From: CAZIXN01 sp039180415
Lineage (GTDB): Bacteria; Planctomycetota; Phycisphaerae; Phycisphaerales; Phycisphaeraceae
Assembly (NCBI GenBank): GCA_039180415.1
Contig: JBCDDH010000001.1
Span: 49,155-113,154, forward strand
Direction: 5' to 3'
Length of the DNA stretch: 64,000 nucleotides
Part shown: piece by piece, positions 33,806-42,036 of the stretch
Numbering within the stretch: position 1 is the first letter of the stretch
Layout of the letters: each line of letters starts with the position of its first letter
Made by a program: the position numbers and the translations under genes
The notes under the pieces: generated by a model
What the model was told of the DNA's origin: nothing
The model's database searches: none
The model's input: only the letters and a program-made list of their open reading frames with translations

Positions 33806-34080
33806 GTGTTCGAGACTGCGGTTTATGTCGTGTTGGGGGTGGTCGGTCTCGGGTCGGTCTCGGGTTGGGCTTGGTGGGTTTGCTCTATGGCGCGGTTCCG
33901 CTCTTGGTCCGGTCGCAGATGCGCATGCGGGTCGACGCCGCACATGTGATTTATGACGACGACGCGATCGCGCCGTCGTCACGCGTGTTCTTCGACCGGT
34001 TGACCGCGTCGCTCGAGCCGATGGGCTTCGTCTCCGCGAGCCGGTTTAGCCTCGTGCGAGACGGGCCTTTGGCAGCGGAC
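33806..34080 (+). pseudogene. truncated, frameshifted gene for a small membrane protein
   Basis: GTG 33806 has a strong GGAGG 6 nt upstream and begins VFETAVYVVLGVVGLG. An exact 11-bp tandem duplication (33843-33864) then breaks the frame. Deleting one copy restores GLGLVGLLYGAVPLLVRSQM, RMRVDAAHVIYDDDAIAPSS and RVFFDRLTASLEPMGFVSAS, i.e. one TM helix plus a soluble domain of a protein I do not recognise. The frame runs out at about 34080 where gltD-like sequence begins, so the 3' end also seems lost. It lies 26 bp after the sugar dehydrogenase. Confidence 0.6.
33843..33864. repeat. 11-bp perfect tandem duplication causing a frameshift
   Basis: TCGGTCTCGGG occurs twice back to back (33843-33853 and 33854-33864). 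Eleven is not a multiple of three, so it explains the broken frame of the surrounding gene; removal of one unit rejoins the two coding halves exactly. Confidence 0.85.
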
Positions 34081-34084
34081 CGCC

Positions 34085-34863
34085 GACGGCTCCGCCGCTC
34101 CCTACCGCTTGCCCGAGGCCCGGGTACACGACTACCTCGAGTTCACGCAACACGCCGCCGAGTCCGACGTGCAGGACCAGGCTTCGCGGTGCATGGACTG
34201 CGGCGTGCCGTTCTGCATGGGCGGGTCCGGCTGCCCGCTCGACAACGCGATGCCCGAGTGGAATCACCTGATCTACGAAGGCCGATGGGAAGAAGCCTTC
34301 GAGGTCATCAGCCGCACGAACAACTTTCCTGAGTTCACCGGTCGGGTTTGCCCCGCGCTGTGCGAGGGCGCGTGCTCGGCGCAGCTCTACGACCAATCCG
34401 TGACGATCCGCAGCCTGGAGCAGGCCGTGATCGACCACGCGTGGTCGTAGGGCTGGGTCACGCTCCAGCCGTCCGTGGAACGCGCCGGCAAGCGCGTCGC
34501 GATCGTCGGCTCGGGCCCCGCCGGGCTCGCGGCGGCGCAGCAGCTCAACCGGGCCGCACGGTCTACGAACGCCACGACCGTCCCGGCGGGTTGCTGGCGT
34601 ACGGCATCCCGAACATGAAGCTGGACAAACGCTTCGTCCAGGCCGACGCCCGCGGCAACTTCGAGGCCGACTACGGCGAGCACCGCACGAACGTGGACCG
34701 CGTCTTCGTGGCCGGCGATTGCCGACGCGGGCCGTCGCTGGTCGCCTGCGCGATCGCGGAAGGCCGGCACGCGGCGCGGGCGATCGACTTCCATCTCATG
34801 GGCGAAAGCGAACTGGACACGCCGAGCGTGACCCACGCCACGCTGAGCATCGCGGCGACGTAG
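34085..34863 (+). pseudogene. gltD: glutamate synthase small subunit remnant with several lesions
   Basis: The N-terminal ferredoxin-like domain of GltD is clear: APYRLPEARVHDYLEFTQHA, SRCMDCGVPFCMGGSGCPLD, VCPALCEGACSAQLYD. The canonical first ~20 residues are missing. An in-frame TAG at 34448-34450 interrupts it where homologues read AWEEGWV, after which GWVTLQPSVERAGKRVAIVG and SGPAGLAAAQQLNRA continue. A small deletion near 34553-34562 shifts the frame (TVYERHDRPGGLLAYGIPNM). At about 34635 the sequence jumps from KLDKR to the C-terminal GNFEADYGEHRTNVDRVFVA and GDCRRGPSLVACAIAEGR, losing roughly 200 residues including the NAD(P)H domain. No gltB is adjacent. Confidence 0.88.
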
Positions 34864-34868
34864 AGGCG

Positions 34869-34887
34869 CGCCGCCCGTTGGGCGGCG
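34869..34887. terminator. GC-rich hairpin after the gltD remnant
   Basis: Arms CGCCGCCC and GGGCGGCG with a GTT loop, 6 bp after the gltD stop and before the convergent UXS gene. No U-tract follows, so its terminator role is a guess. Confidence 0.4.
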
Positions 34888-34903
34888 GCTACCTCGGTTC
34901 TGG

Positions 34904-34928
34904 TAGCCGTAGGCCGACGGCCTGCGCG
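34904..34928. repeat. REP-like palindromic repeat, copy 2
   Basis: Matches 15821-15845 at 23 of 25 bases; arms CGTAGGCC and GGCCTGCG around GAC, one G-T pair. It lies between the gltD remnant and the convergent UDP-glucuronate decarboxylase stop, again next to a 3' end. Confidence 0.65.
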
Positions 34929-34939
34929 GATGCCTTGGT

Positions 34940-35974
<1,035 letters not shown>

Positions 35975-36030
35975 GGGAGCAAGGGTCGCGGGATCGGTGG
36001 TTTTTGGCGCGGCGGTGGCGGTAAGTACCG

Positions 36031-36465
36031 TCACATCGGCCGAAAGCTCGCGCCGCGTTTGACGTCGAAGCTGACCATGTCGTGCATCGAGAAGTCGGCG
36101 AGCGATTGGCGGGGGTCGGAGAGGGTACACGCCAGCGTGGCCGCGCCGGCTTTCACGAACAGGGCGTTCTCGGACGCGGACCCGCCGACGACGGTGCCCT
36201 GCACGCGGCGCGGTCGGCCCATGCCTGGCTCGACGTATCGCCCGCCGGCGGAGATCGTGTCCACGCGCAGCGCCTCGGCGTGGAGCGTGCCGGTGAGCTT
36301 GTCTCCGGGCTCGATATCGGACGGCAGGCGGCCGTCGAGCACCAGGTGCAGGACGTAATCGGTGTGGGGTACGTTCAGGTGGACCATCGGCGGTTCGGCC
36401 TTGGCGTCGAGGCCGGCGAAGGTGCCGGCGCTGGGTGGGCACTGGGTGGGGACGGTGTCGGGCAT
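36031..36465 (-). CDS. hypothetical protein, beta-rich
   Basis: 144 aa from ATG 36465, with AGGA about 9 nt upstream; the frame runs to 36936 but that part is a shadow of the divergent gene. The sequence (MVHLNVPHTDYVLHLVLDGR, LPSDIEPGDKLTGTLHAEAL, GRYVEPGMGRPRRVQGTVVG, HDMVSFDVKRGASFRPM) alternates hydrophobic and polar residues in a beta-barrel-like way, somewhat like a PilZ or OB-like small domain, but no signature is complete. It lies 56 bp upstream of the UXS gene on the same strand and may be co-transcribed with it. Confidence 0.65.
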   Translation of the reverse strand: MPDTVPTQCPPSAGTFAGLDAKAEPPMVHLNVPHTDYVLHLVLDGRLPSDIEPGDKLTGTLHAEALRVDTISAGGRYVEPGMGRPRRVQGTVVGGSASENALFVKAGAATLACTLSDPRQSLADFSMHDMVSFDVKRGASFRPM

Positions 36466-36600
36466 GGGAAAATTCCTGCTGCTTTTGTCGGGCGGCCGCC
36501 CTTTTTGTGGGCCTAAGCTGGTTTTGGCGTTCGGGTGGCTTAAGATAAGGGTTTCCCGCCACGGACGGCGCCTGGTTGTTTCGCGCAAAAGAACGTGGCC

Positions 36601-37158
36601 ATGCCCAACGTGATCGATCCTCAGACCAACTCCGCCGCGGGGCCGGACCAGAGTTGTCCGTCCACCCGCATGATCAACAAGGCGTTCTGTACGCAGAAGC
36701 TGCGGGCCGACTACCCGCACGTCGGGCTCTACGACGTGACCGACCGTCGCATCTGGCTGGCGAAGAACAAATGGGGCATGCCCGCCTCGCGGGTCAGCCA
36801 CGCCAAGCTGCTCAAGGGCGGCGGCCAAAACCACTCGGTGGCCGACAAAGACCGTTTTGTGTGCTTCTGGTTCCACACGCCCGACACGGGCAGCGGGCCG
36901 CTGCAGGGCTACCCGATCGAGTGGAACGAAGGGCACCTGATCGTGCGTCTGGACCCGAACTGGTCGTATCAGACGTGCAGCTTCATCCCGCCGGCCGACG
37001 TGCGGCGGGTGGAGAAGAACATCGAGCAGCAGTACGACTGGGCGCGGCGGGTGTTCGAGGCGTATTGCGGCTTAGGGCTGAAGTTCCCGTTGAGCTGGCA
37101 CATGCTCGGGCCGCGCACGGCGGATTCGATGTTCTACGTCGAGCGGCGCGAACCGTGA
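36601..37158 (+). CDS. conserved hypothetical protein, translationally coupled to a DUF501 gene
   Basis: 185 aa from ATG 36601 (GTG 36595 possible). No signal peptide or membrane segment. The sequence is rich in aromatic and polar positions: RMINKAFCTQKLRADYPHVG, YDVTDRRIWLAKNKWGMPAS, FVCFWFHTPDTGSGPLQGYP, SYQTCSFIPPADVRRVEKNI, GLKFPLSWHMLGPRTADSMF. It looks like a compact globular enzyme or nucleic-acid-related protein, but no family was recognised. Its stop TGA (37156-37158) overlaps the GTG start of the next gene, which predicts coupled translation. Confidence 0.75.
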   Translation: MPNVIDPQTNSAAGPDQSCPSTRMINKAFCTQKLRADYPHVGLYDVTDRRIWLAKNKWGMPASRVSHAKLLKGGGQNHSVADKDRFVCFWFHTPDTGSGPLQGYPIEWNEGHLIVRLDPNWSYQTCSFIPPADVRRVEKNIEQQYDWARRVFEAYCGLGLKFPLSWHMLGPRTADSMFYVERREP

Positions 37159-37604
37159 ACCCGGCGGAGGCCGCCGCGGCGTTCGAAGTGGTGCATCCCT
37201 TGGGGGGCGTTGACGGAAAGGGGGAACCGTTTCCCACGCTGTACTGGTTATGTGACGAGGCGCTGCGTCGGGCGGTGGCGGACTTGGAACGTTGCGGGTG
37301 GATCAAGCGCCTCGAAGAAAAAGCGCGAGCCGACGCCGCGTTTGCCGCGGCGTTGGCGGCCGATCACCGACGGTACGCGGCGGCGCGGTGGGCGATGCTC
37401 GACAAAGACCAGCGCGCGGCCTGCGAGGGCCGGGGGTGGGGCGCGGCGCTGCGGGATCGTGGCGTCGGCGGCGTCGCGGACTTCACGAAGGTGAAATGCC
37501 TCCACGCGCACGTGGCGCACGCGTTGGCGGATCGGGCGTCCGATTCGGAGGTGGTCAACGCGGTGGGGGCGTGGGCGTTGGCGCGGCTCGGCGTGCGCGC
37601 TTAG
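37155..37604 (+). CDS. DUF501 family protein
   Basis: 149 aa from GTG 37155, sharing bases with the upstream stop (GTGA). DUF501 signatures: FEVVHPLGGVDGKGEPFPTL, YWLCDEALRRAVADLERCGW and the Cys/His segment CLHAHVAHALA near the C-terminus. The family function is unknown; in actinobacteria it often lies beside enolase, which is not seen here. Its stop overlaps the stop region of the convergent truB by 4 bp. Confidence 0.85.
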   Translation: MNPAEAAAAFEVVHPLGGVDGKGEPFPTLYWLCDEALRRAVADLERCGWIKRLEEKARADAAFAAALAADHRRYAAARWAMLDKDQRAACEGRGWGAALRDRGVGGVADFTKVKCLHAHVAHALADRASDSEVVNAVGAWALARLGVRA

Positions 37605-38335
37605 GCGGGCATGTCGGCATCGGGCGTGTCGATCGGGATCAGGTCGTCTTCATCCAGCGGTGACTCGAAGCGCTCGATCGGGAACGCTTGGTCTAACGTG
37701 AAGCCGCCGACGGCGGTGCGGCGCAGGCTCGTGAGGTATCCGCCGGTGCCCAGGGCTCGGCCCAGGTCGCGCGCGAGGCTGCGGATGTAGGTGCCTTTGC
37801 CGCAGCTGATGTCGAGCGTGAGGTCGGGGAAGGCGTAGTCCAGGACGTCGATGCGATCGACGCGGACGGGGCGCGGCTCGAGCCGCACGTCCTGGCCGGC
37901 GCGGACGCGTTCGTAGGCGCGGCGTCCGTTGATGTGGATCGCGGAGTAGGCGGGCGGGGCTTGGAGGATGTCGCCGGTCAGCGTGAGCAGGGCGGCGTCG
38001 AGTTGTTCGGAGGTCGGCGGCGTGTCGGTGGGCACGCGGGTCAGTTCGGCTTGCCCTTCGGCGTCGTCGGTGGGGGTGAACCCGGCGAGGCAAATCCCGG
38101 CGACGTACCGCTTGGTCTGCCCCATGACTTCGGCCATGCGTTTGGTCGCTCGGCCGATCCCGCACACGAGCACGCCCGTCGCCAGCGGGTCGAGCGTGCC
38201 GGCGTGCCCGCACTTGACGCGTTTGATGGGGTGGCCCGACGCCCGCATCCCGTCGCGGGCCGATCGCCGAACCCGCGCCACAACGTCCATCGACGTCCAG
38301 TTGATCGGTTTGTCTACAACGATCATCCCGTTCAT
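37601..38335 (-). CDS. truB: tRNA pseudouridine(55) synthase
   Basis: 244 aa. It isomerises U55 in the T-loop of tRNAs. The start MNGMIVVDKPINWTSMDVVA is typical, and the catalytic Asp lies in KCGHAGTLDPLATGVLVC (about residue 48). Further TruB features are KRYVAGICLAGFTPTDDAEG, PPAYSAIHINGRRAYERVRA and SCGKGTYIRSLARDLGRALG, followed by LRRTAVGGFTLDQAF. The PUA domain is absent or very short, as in many bacterial TruB forms of this length. The upstream gap toward the Rrf2 gene holds a 10-bp palindrome (AATACGTATT). Confidence 0.96.
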   Translation of the reverse strand: MNGMIVVDKPINWTSMDVVARVRRSARDGMRASGHPIKRVKCGHAGTLDPLATGVLVCGIGRATKRMAEVMGQTKRYVAGICLAGFTPTDDAEGQAELTRVPTDTPPTSEQLDAALLTLTGDILQAPPAYSAIHINGRRAYERVRAGQDVRLEPRPVRVDRIDVLDYAFPDLTLDISCGKGTYIRSLARDLGRALGTGGYLTSLRRTAVGGFTLDQAFPIERFESPLDEDDLIPIDTPDADMPA

Positions 38336-38450
38336 GTTGTAACAATACGTATTAAATGGTTTTAGGGGTTATCCGGCGATTTGTGACTCAAAAATCCGTG
38401 AACGTTTTTACTGGACATCAACGGCGACCTTGGGGTACGATATTCGCGTT

Positions 38451-38933
38451 ATGCCATTGCTCTATTCCACCACCTGTGCGTACGCCATCCGTGCGCTGTG
38501 CCGCCTCGCCGTCATCGCCGGAGACCGCTACGTGCAGGTCGGCGACATTTGCGAAGGCACCGACCTGCCGGCCCCGTTTATCGCCAAGGTGCTACGGGAG
38601 TTGGTGGAAGCCAAACTGCTGATCAGCGCCAAGGGTCGCGGCGGCGGGTACGCGTTGGCCAAGTCGGCCGAGAAGATCCGTCTGATCGACGTGGTCGAAG
38701 CGATCGACGGCAAGGAGCACGTGAGCCGGTGCGTGGTGGGGCTGGCGGCGTGCAACGACAAGCAACCCTGCCCGCAGCACGAGGACTTCAAGCCGGTGCG
38801 GGCGCAGATCGGGGATTACCTGCGCGAGACCACGCTGCAGACCATGGCCGGGGCGCTGGAGGCCAAGCTGGACCTGCTGGGTAAGTCGGTGCACGAGCCC
38901 GAGCGCGGCCGGCCGATGGCCAAGCGTGCGTGA
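38451..38933 (+). CDS. Rrf2 family transcriptional regulator with a three-Cys cluster
   Basis: 160 aa from ATG 38451 (MPLLYSTTCAYAIRALCRLA). The winged helix is standard: GDICEGTDLPAPFIAKVLRE, LVEAKLLISAKGRGGGYALA, IRLIDVVEAIDG. Three cysteines (about residues 94, 101 and 107, in RCVVGLAACNDKQPCPQHE) match the cluster-binding loop of IscR/NsrR-type sensors, so it probably carries an Fe-S cluster that senses iron, redox or NO. No isc/suf genes are adjacent. TACGAT about 10 bp before the ATG suggests a very short leader. It is divergent from truB. Confidence 0.93.
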   Translation: MPLLYSTTCAYAIRALCRLAVIAGDRYVQVGDICEGTDLPAPFIAKVLRELVEAKLLISAKGRGGGYALAKSAEKIRLIDVVEAIDGKEHVSRCVVGLAACNDKQPCPQHEDFKPVRAQIGDYLRETTLQTMAGALEAKLDLLGKSVHEPERGRPMAKRA

Positions 38934-39056
38934 CGCCCGCGGCGGGTCGCTCGATCCGGGTATCGATCGACCTTCCGGTTCGGCGGCGTCGATCGTGTTC
39001 GACAATGCGGGGACTTTTCCGTCTGCAGGTGAGGCGGATGAACGGCCGTCGGATGC

Positions 39057-40391
39057 TCACGCGGCTTGGCTTTCGGCCTTTTTCGTTTCGTCCGGGGCGT
39101 ACACCTTGCTGATCAACAGTTCGTCGCGGACGGCGAGGTCGATCTTCTTCCTGGTCGGTTGTTCGTCTTCGTCCAGCACGACCACGAAGGGGCGGTCCGG
39201 TTGGTCTTCCGGGCTGCGGAGGACTTGAGCGGGGATGGCGATGTGGCCGGCCTTCGCGGACACCGCACCCGAGGTGGCGTCGTTGACCTTGGGCTGCACG
39301 TCGACGCGGAGGCCCACGGGGAACAGGCCGACCGTGTCCACCAGCAGCTTGCCGACGGTGGAGTCGAGTTGCTTGGCCTTGACGCCGATGAGTACGGCCT
39401 TGACCGCGTGGTGGACCGACTGGGCGGCGCGGTGGTGCCGCGGCTCGGCGAGCGCGGCGTAGGTGTCGGCGACCGCGACGAGCCGGGCGAGCGGGTGGAG
39501 GAAAAAGCCCTTGCGGCCGTGCGGGTAGCCGCTGCCGTCGATGCGTTCGTGGTGCTGGTAGATCGCGATGCGGACGTCGTTGGGTACGCCGGCGTTTTCG
39601 AGCAGGTCGGCGGAGTAGGCGGGATGGCGGCGGACGTCGAGCCACTCGGCCGGGGTGAGCGGGCGTTGGGCCCGGAGCAGCTTCTCGGGTAAGCGGGCCA
39701 TGCCTAGGTCGGCGAGCAGGCCGGTGAGCCCGGCGTCGATGATGCGCGGTTCGGGGTAGCCGACCTGCTGGGCCAGGTGCATCGCGACGAGCGCGGTGCG
39801 GACGCCGTGGGTCAGGATCGGTTGACGGGCCGGCTTGGACAGATTCACCATGACCGCCGCGAGGTCGACGTCCAGCGTCATGATCGGCAGGATCTGGTGC
39901 AGCAGGTCGGCGGTCGGCCCGGCGTCGAGGGTGCGGGTGGCCGCGGGGCTGCGGGTCGCCGCCAGCCAACCGTCGCCCTGGTCTTGCCATTCGTCCAGCA
40001 GGCGGTTGGCGCGTTGCACGGCTTGTTGGCTGGCGTCTTCGAACGCGTCCAGGTCCAGCCGGGTCTTGCCGGGGCGCGGCCGATCGGTGAACGCGTACGC
40101 CTCGGCGTTGGGCGCGGCGTCGGCGGGCCGCGCGGCGGCCGCGGGCTTTTGCTCCGTGGTCGAGGCGTCCGAGCCGGCTTGCTCGGCCACGGGGTCGGAA
40201 TTCGTCGCGGATTGGGTCTGCACCCGCCGGATGCCACGGCTGCGCAGCATCTCCAGAAAATGCTCCGTGATCACCGTGCCCGACGACAGCAACAGCCGGC
40301 CTTGTGGGTCGTACAGCCCGTGCGAGAGCTTCTGGCCGACTCCGAGCGCGCCGATATCCAGAGACGCACCATTACCATCCGCAGCACACAT
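39057..40391 (-). CDS. HD-GYP-like protein with a mutated HD motif
   Basis: 444 aa from ATG 40391, chosen because GAGGAG lies 7 nt upstream (ATG 40415 is also in frame). N-terminal domain LGVGQKLSHGLYDPQGRLLL; a low-complexity Ala/Pro/Glu linker (residues about 75-105); then an HD-GYP domain. The GYP half is canonical (YQHHERIDGSGYPHGRKG), and the first His (THGVRTALVAMH), RRHPAYSADLL and VAVADTYAAL are kept. The HD pair, however, reads LLADLGM, i.e. His replaced by Ala. This may cripple metal binding. A C-terminal PilZ/beta-like domain (FVVVLDEDEQPTRKKIDL) follows. It could be a c-di-GMP receptor rather than a hydrolase. Confidence 0.87.
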   Translation of the reverse strand: MCAADGNGASLDIGALGVGQKLSHGLYDPQGRLLLSSGTVITEHFLEMLRSRGIRRVQTQSATNSDPVAEQAGSDASTTEQKPAAAARPADAAPNAEAYAFTDRPRPGKTRLDLDAFEDASQQAVQRANRLLDEWQDQGDGWLAATRSPAATRTLDAGPTADLLHQILPIMTLDVDLAAVMVNLSKPARQPILTHGVRTALVAMHLAQQVGYPEPRIIDAGLTGLLADLGMARLPEKLLRAQRPLTPAEWLDVRRHPAYSADLLENAGVPNDVRIAIYQHHERIDGSGYPHGRKGFFLHPLARLVAVADTYAALAEPRHHRAAQSVHHAVKAVLIGVKAKQLDSTVGKLLVDTVGLFPVGLRVDVQPKVNDATSGAVSAKAGHIAIPAQVLRSPEDQPDRPFVVVLDEDEQPTRKKIDLAVRDELLISKVYAPDETKKAESQAA

Positions 40392-40613
40392 CGCAAACTC
40401 CTCGCGTGAACTCACACTTCGGCGTCGGCCACCCCCCGTGACCGAATAATGCTCGCGCCGAATTGCCGGATAATCAGTATCGACCGCCGAGTCGATGGCC
40501 TTGTGTGAGGGATTTACGTATTTCCGTCACCCGGCCGGGTGGCGTTTTATGTTTAGGCCGTAACAGGTCTTGCGTGCACGGCGGCCCGTGGGCCGGGCGT
40601 CCGATCGTGGGTC

Positions 40614-40919
40614 TTACCCTAACCAGGTCAGCGTCGTTCCGGCCGCCATCACCGCCAGGATGTGCAGCCAGGCCATGCCGCGTGCGGCCCAGACGTAGGA
40701 ACGCTTATGCGTTTTGTGTCGGCAGCGCCGCCGCGCCCAGACCGCTCCCGGCCAACCGCCCAAGAATTCCCACAGGTGCAGCGTCGCCTCGGGCACCCGC
40801 CAGCCGCCGCGCTCGGCCCGGCGCTTGTCCCACGCGATCAGCCCCGCCGCCACGGCGCTCGCCGCGGTGACCCAAGCCAAGTACGCCAGCGCCAGCCAAA
40901 GCCACGCGGCTGCGCTCAC
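40614..40919 (-). CDS. DUF1294 family membrane protein
   Basis: 101 aa from GTG 40919, which overlaps the upstream stop (GTGA). The DUF1294 signature is complete: LIAWDKRRAERGGWRVPEAT, LHLWEFLGGWPGAVWARRRC and RHKTHKRSY, flanked by two hydrophobic helices (WLWLALAYLAWVTAASAVAA and MAWLHILAVMAAGTTLTWL). The function of the family is unknown. Coupling to the NlpC/P60 gene suggests an envelope-related role. Confidence 0.88.
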   Translation of the reverse strand: MSAAAWLWLALAYLAWVTAASAVAAGLIAWDKRRAERGGWRVPEATLHLWEFLGGWPGAVWARRRCRHKTHKRSYVWAARGMAWLHILAVMAAGTTLTWLG

Positions 40920-41998
40920 GATCGGAACCGCCGCAGCCCCACCATCCGCGCGGCAAGCCGGTTGGTAAACGCCGTGCCGTTGCCGGGCCAGAGCGTTTCG
41001 CGCCGCACGCACGGCCCGGCCGGGGTGCCGCCCTCGCCAGCGCTGCTCGCGTGCAGAAGCGTTGCTTCTCCCGTGTCGACATCGAGCGTTTCCACGAAGC
41101 CGACATGATCGACACGCCTTGCACCCATCGCGAAGTAAACGACGTCGCCGGGCCGCACAACGCCGGCCCAACGTTCCCGCGCGGCCGAGCCCAAGCCGTC
41201 ACGCGTCGCCTGCTCGCTCAAGTCGCCGGTGACTTCGTCGAGGTCGCGGTCTTCACCGATCGTTTCGAGCGCCGGCCACGCCTCCCCGAACTGCCGCCGC
41301 GCCGAATGCGGCAGCCAACCCGTGTGTCCATCGATCCAAGCGTCGTGGCGGACGGACCCGGTTTCGCGTTCGATCCGCCAACGCGCGGCGTACTGGACCA
41401 AGCCCGAGCAGTCCATCCCGAACCCGTCGCTGCCGCCCCAGACGTACGGCCGACCGACGAACCATCGCAACTCGTCGAGCAGGCCGGCCTCGTGCGGCGT
41501 CACATCGTCGGACTGAACCCACGCTGTTTGCCCACCCGGCGTGGCGATGCGGAACCAATCGCTCGTCTCCAGCGGATTGGTTTCACGCTGCTTGCCGTCA
41601 CCGCTCACGAAGTCGGCCGCGCGCACCCACGCGCCGCAAGGCAGTTCAACGGCGGCCGGTCGGCGTTTGCGCGTCGCCTCATCGAAACCCAGGGACGACA
41701 ACGCGGACACCCGACGCCACGCTTCGTCGCCATCGCCCCGCACGTTTTGATCCGGGTTCGCTGCGGCGCAAGGCACGAACGCGTCGCTGCAAACCCAGCC
41801 CCGGTCGCCGCGGCCCGCGTCCCCGCCCGCCGCGAGCGCCCCGCCGAAGACTTCGAGCCAATCCTCTTCGGACGCGCCGGTGTGGTACACCCGCTCCCCA
41901 CACCGCAACCGGGTGACGACGCCGCGAGCACCCGTGGGTTCGCCGAACACGAACGCGCCGTGGGCCTCGGCGACGAGGAATGGATCGTGTTGGACCAT
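40916..41998 (-). CDS. NlpC/P60 family peptidoglycan hydrolase (C40 peptidase)
   Basis: 360 aa. The C-terminal domain has the full triad: Cys about 197 in RPYVWGGSDGFGMDCSGLVQ, His in RRVDHVGFVETL, and the third polar residue near LHASSAGEGG. The N-terminal 170 residues read as two SH3b-like modules (FGEPTGARGVVTRLRCGERV, TPGGQTAWVQSDDV), as in gamma-D-glutamyl-diamino-acid endopeptidases of the YkfC type. No signal peptide is obvious, so it may act in the cytosol on recycled muropeptides. The stop is coupled to the DUF1294 gene. Confidence 0.92.
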   Translation of the reverse strand: MVQHDPFLVAEAHGAFVFGEPTGARGVVTRLRCGERVYHTGASEEDWLEVFGGALAAGGDAGRGDRGWVCSDAFVPCAAANPDQNVRGDGDEAWRRVSALSSLGFDEATRKRRPAAVELPCGAWVRAADFVSGDGKQRETNPLETSDWFRIATPGGQTAWVQSDDVTPHEAGLLDELRWFVGRPYVWGGSDGFGMDCSGLVQYAARWRIERETGSVRHDAWIDGHTGWLPHSARRQFGEAWPALETIGEDRDLDEVTGDLSEQATRDGLGSAARERWAGVVRPGDVVYFAMGARRVDHVGFVETLDVDTGEATLLHASSAGEGGTPAGPCVRRETLWPGNGTAFTNRLAARMVGLRRFRS

Positions 41999-42036
41999 CG
42001 ATTCAGCCTACCGGGCCGGCGTCGCCGCGGCCATCC

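Noticed and set aside
38346..38356. AATACGTATT palindrome as an Fe-S regulator operator
   Set aside because: A 10-bp palindrome upstream of truB and the Rrf2 gene; too short and unlike known IscR/NsrR sites to be claimed as an operator.
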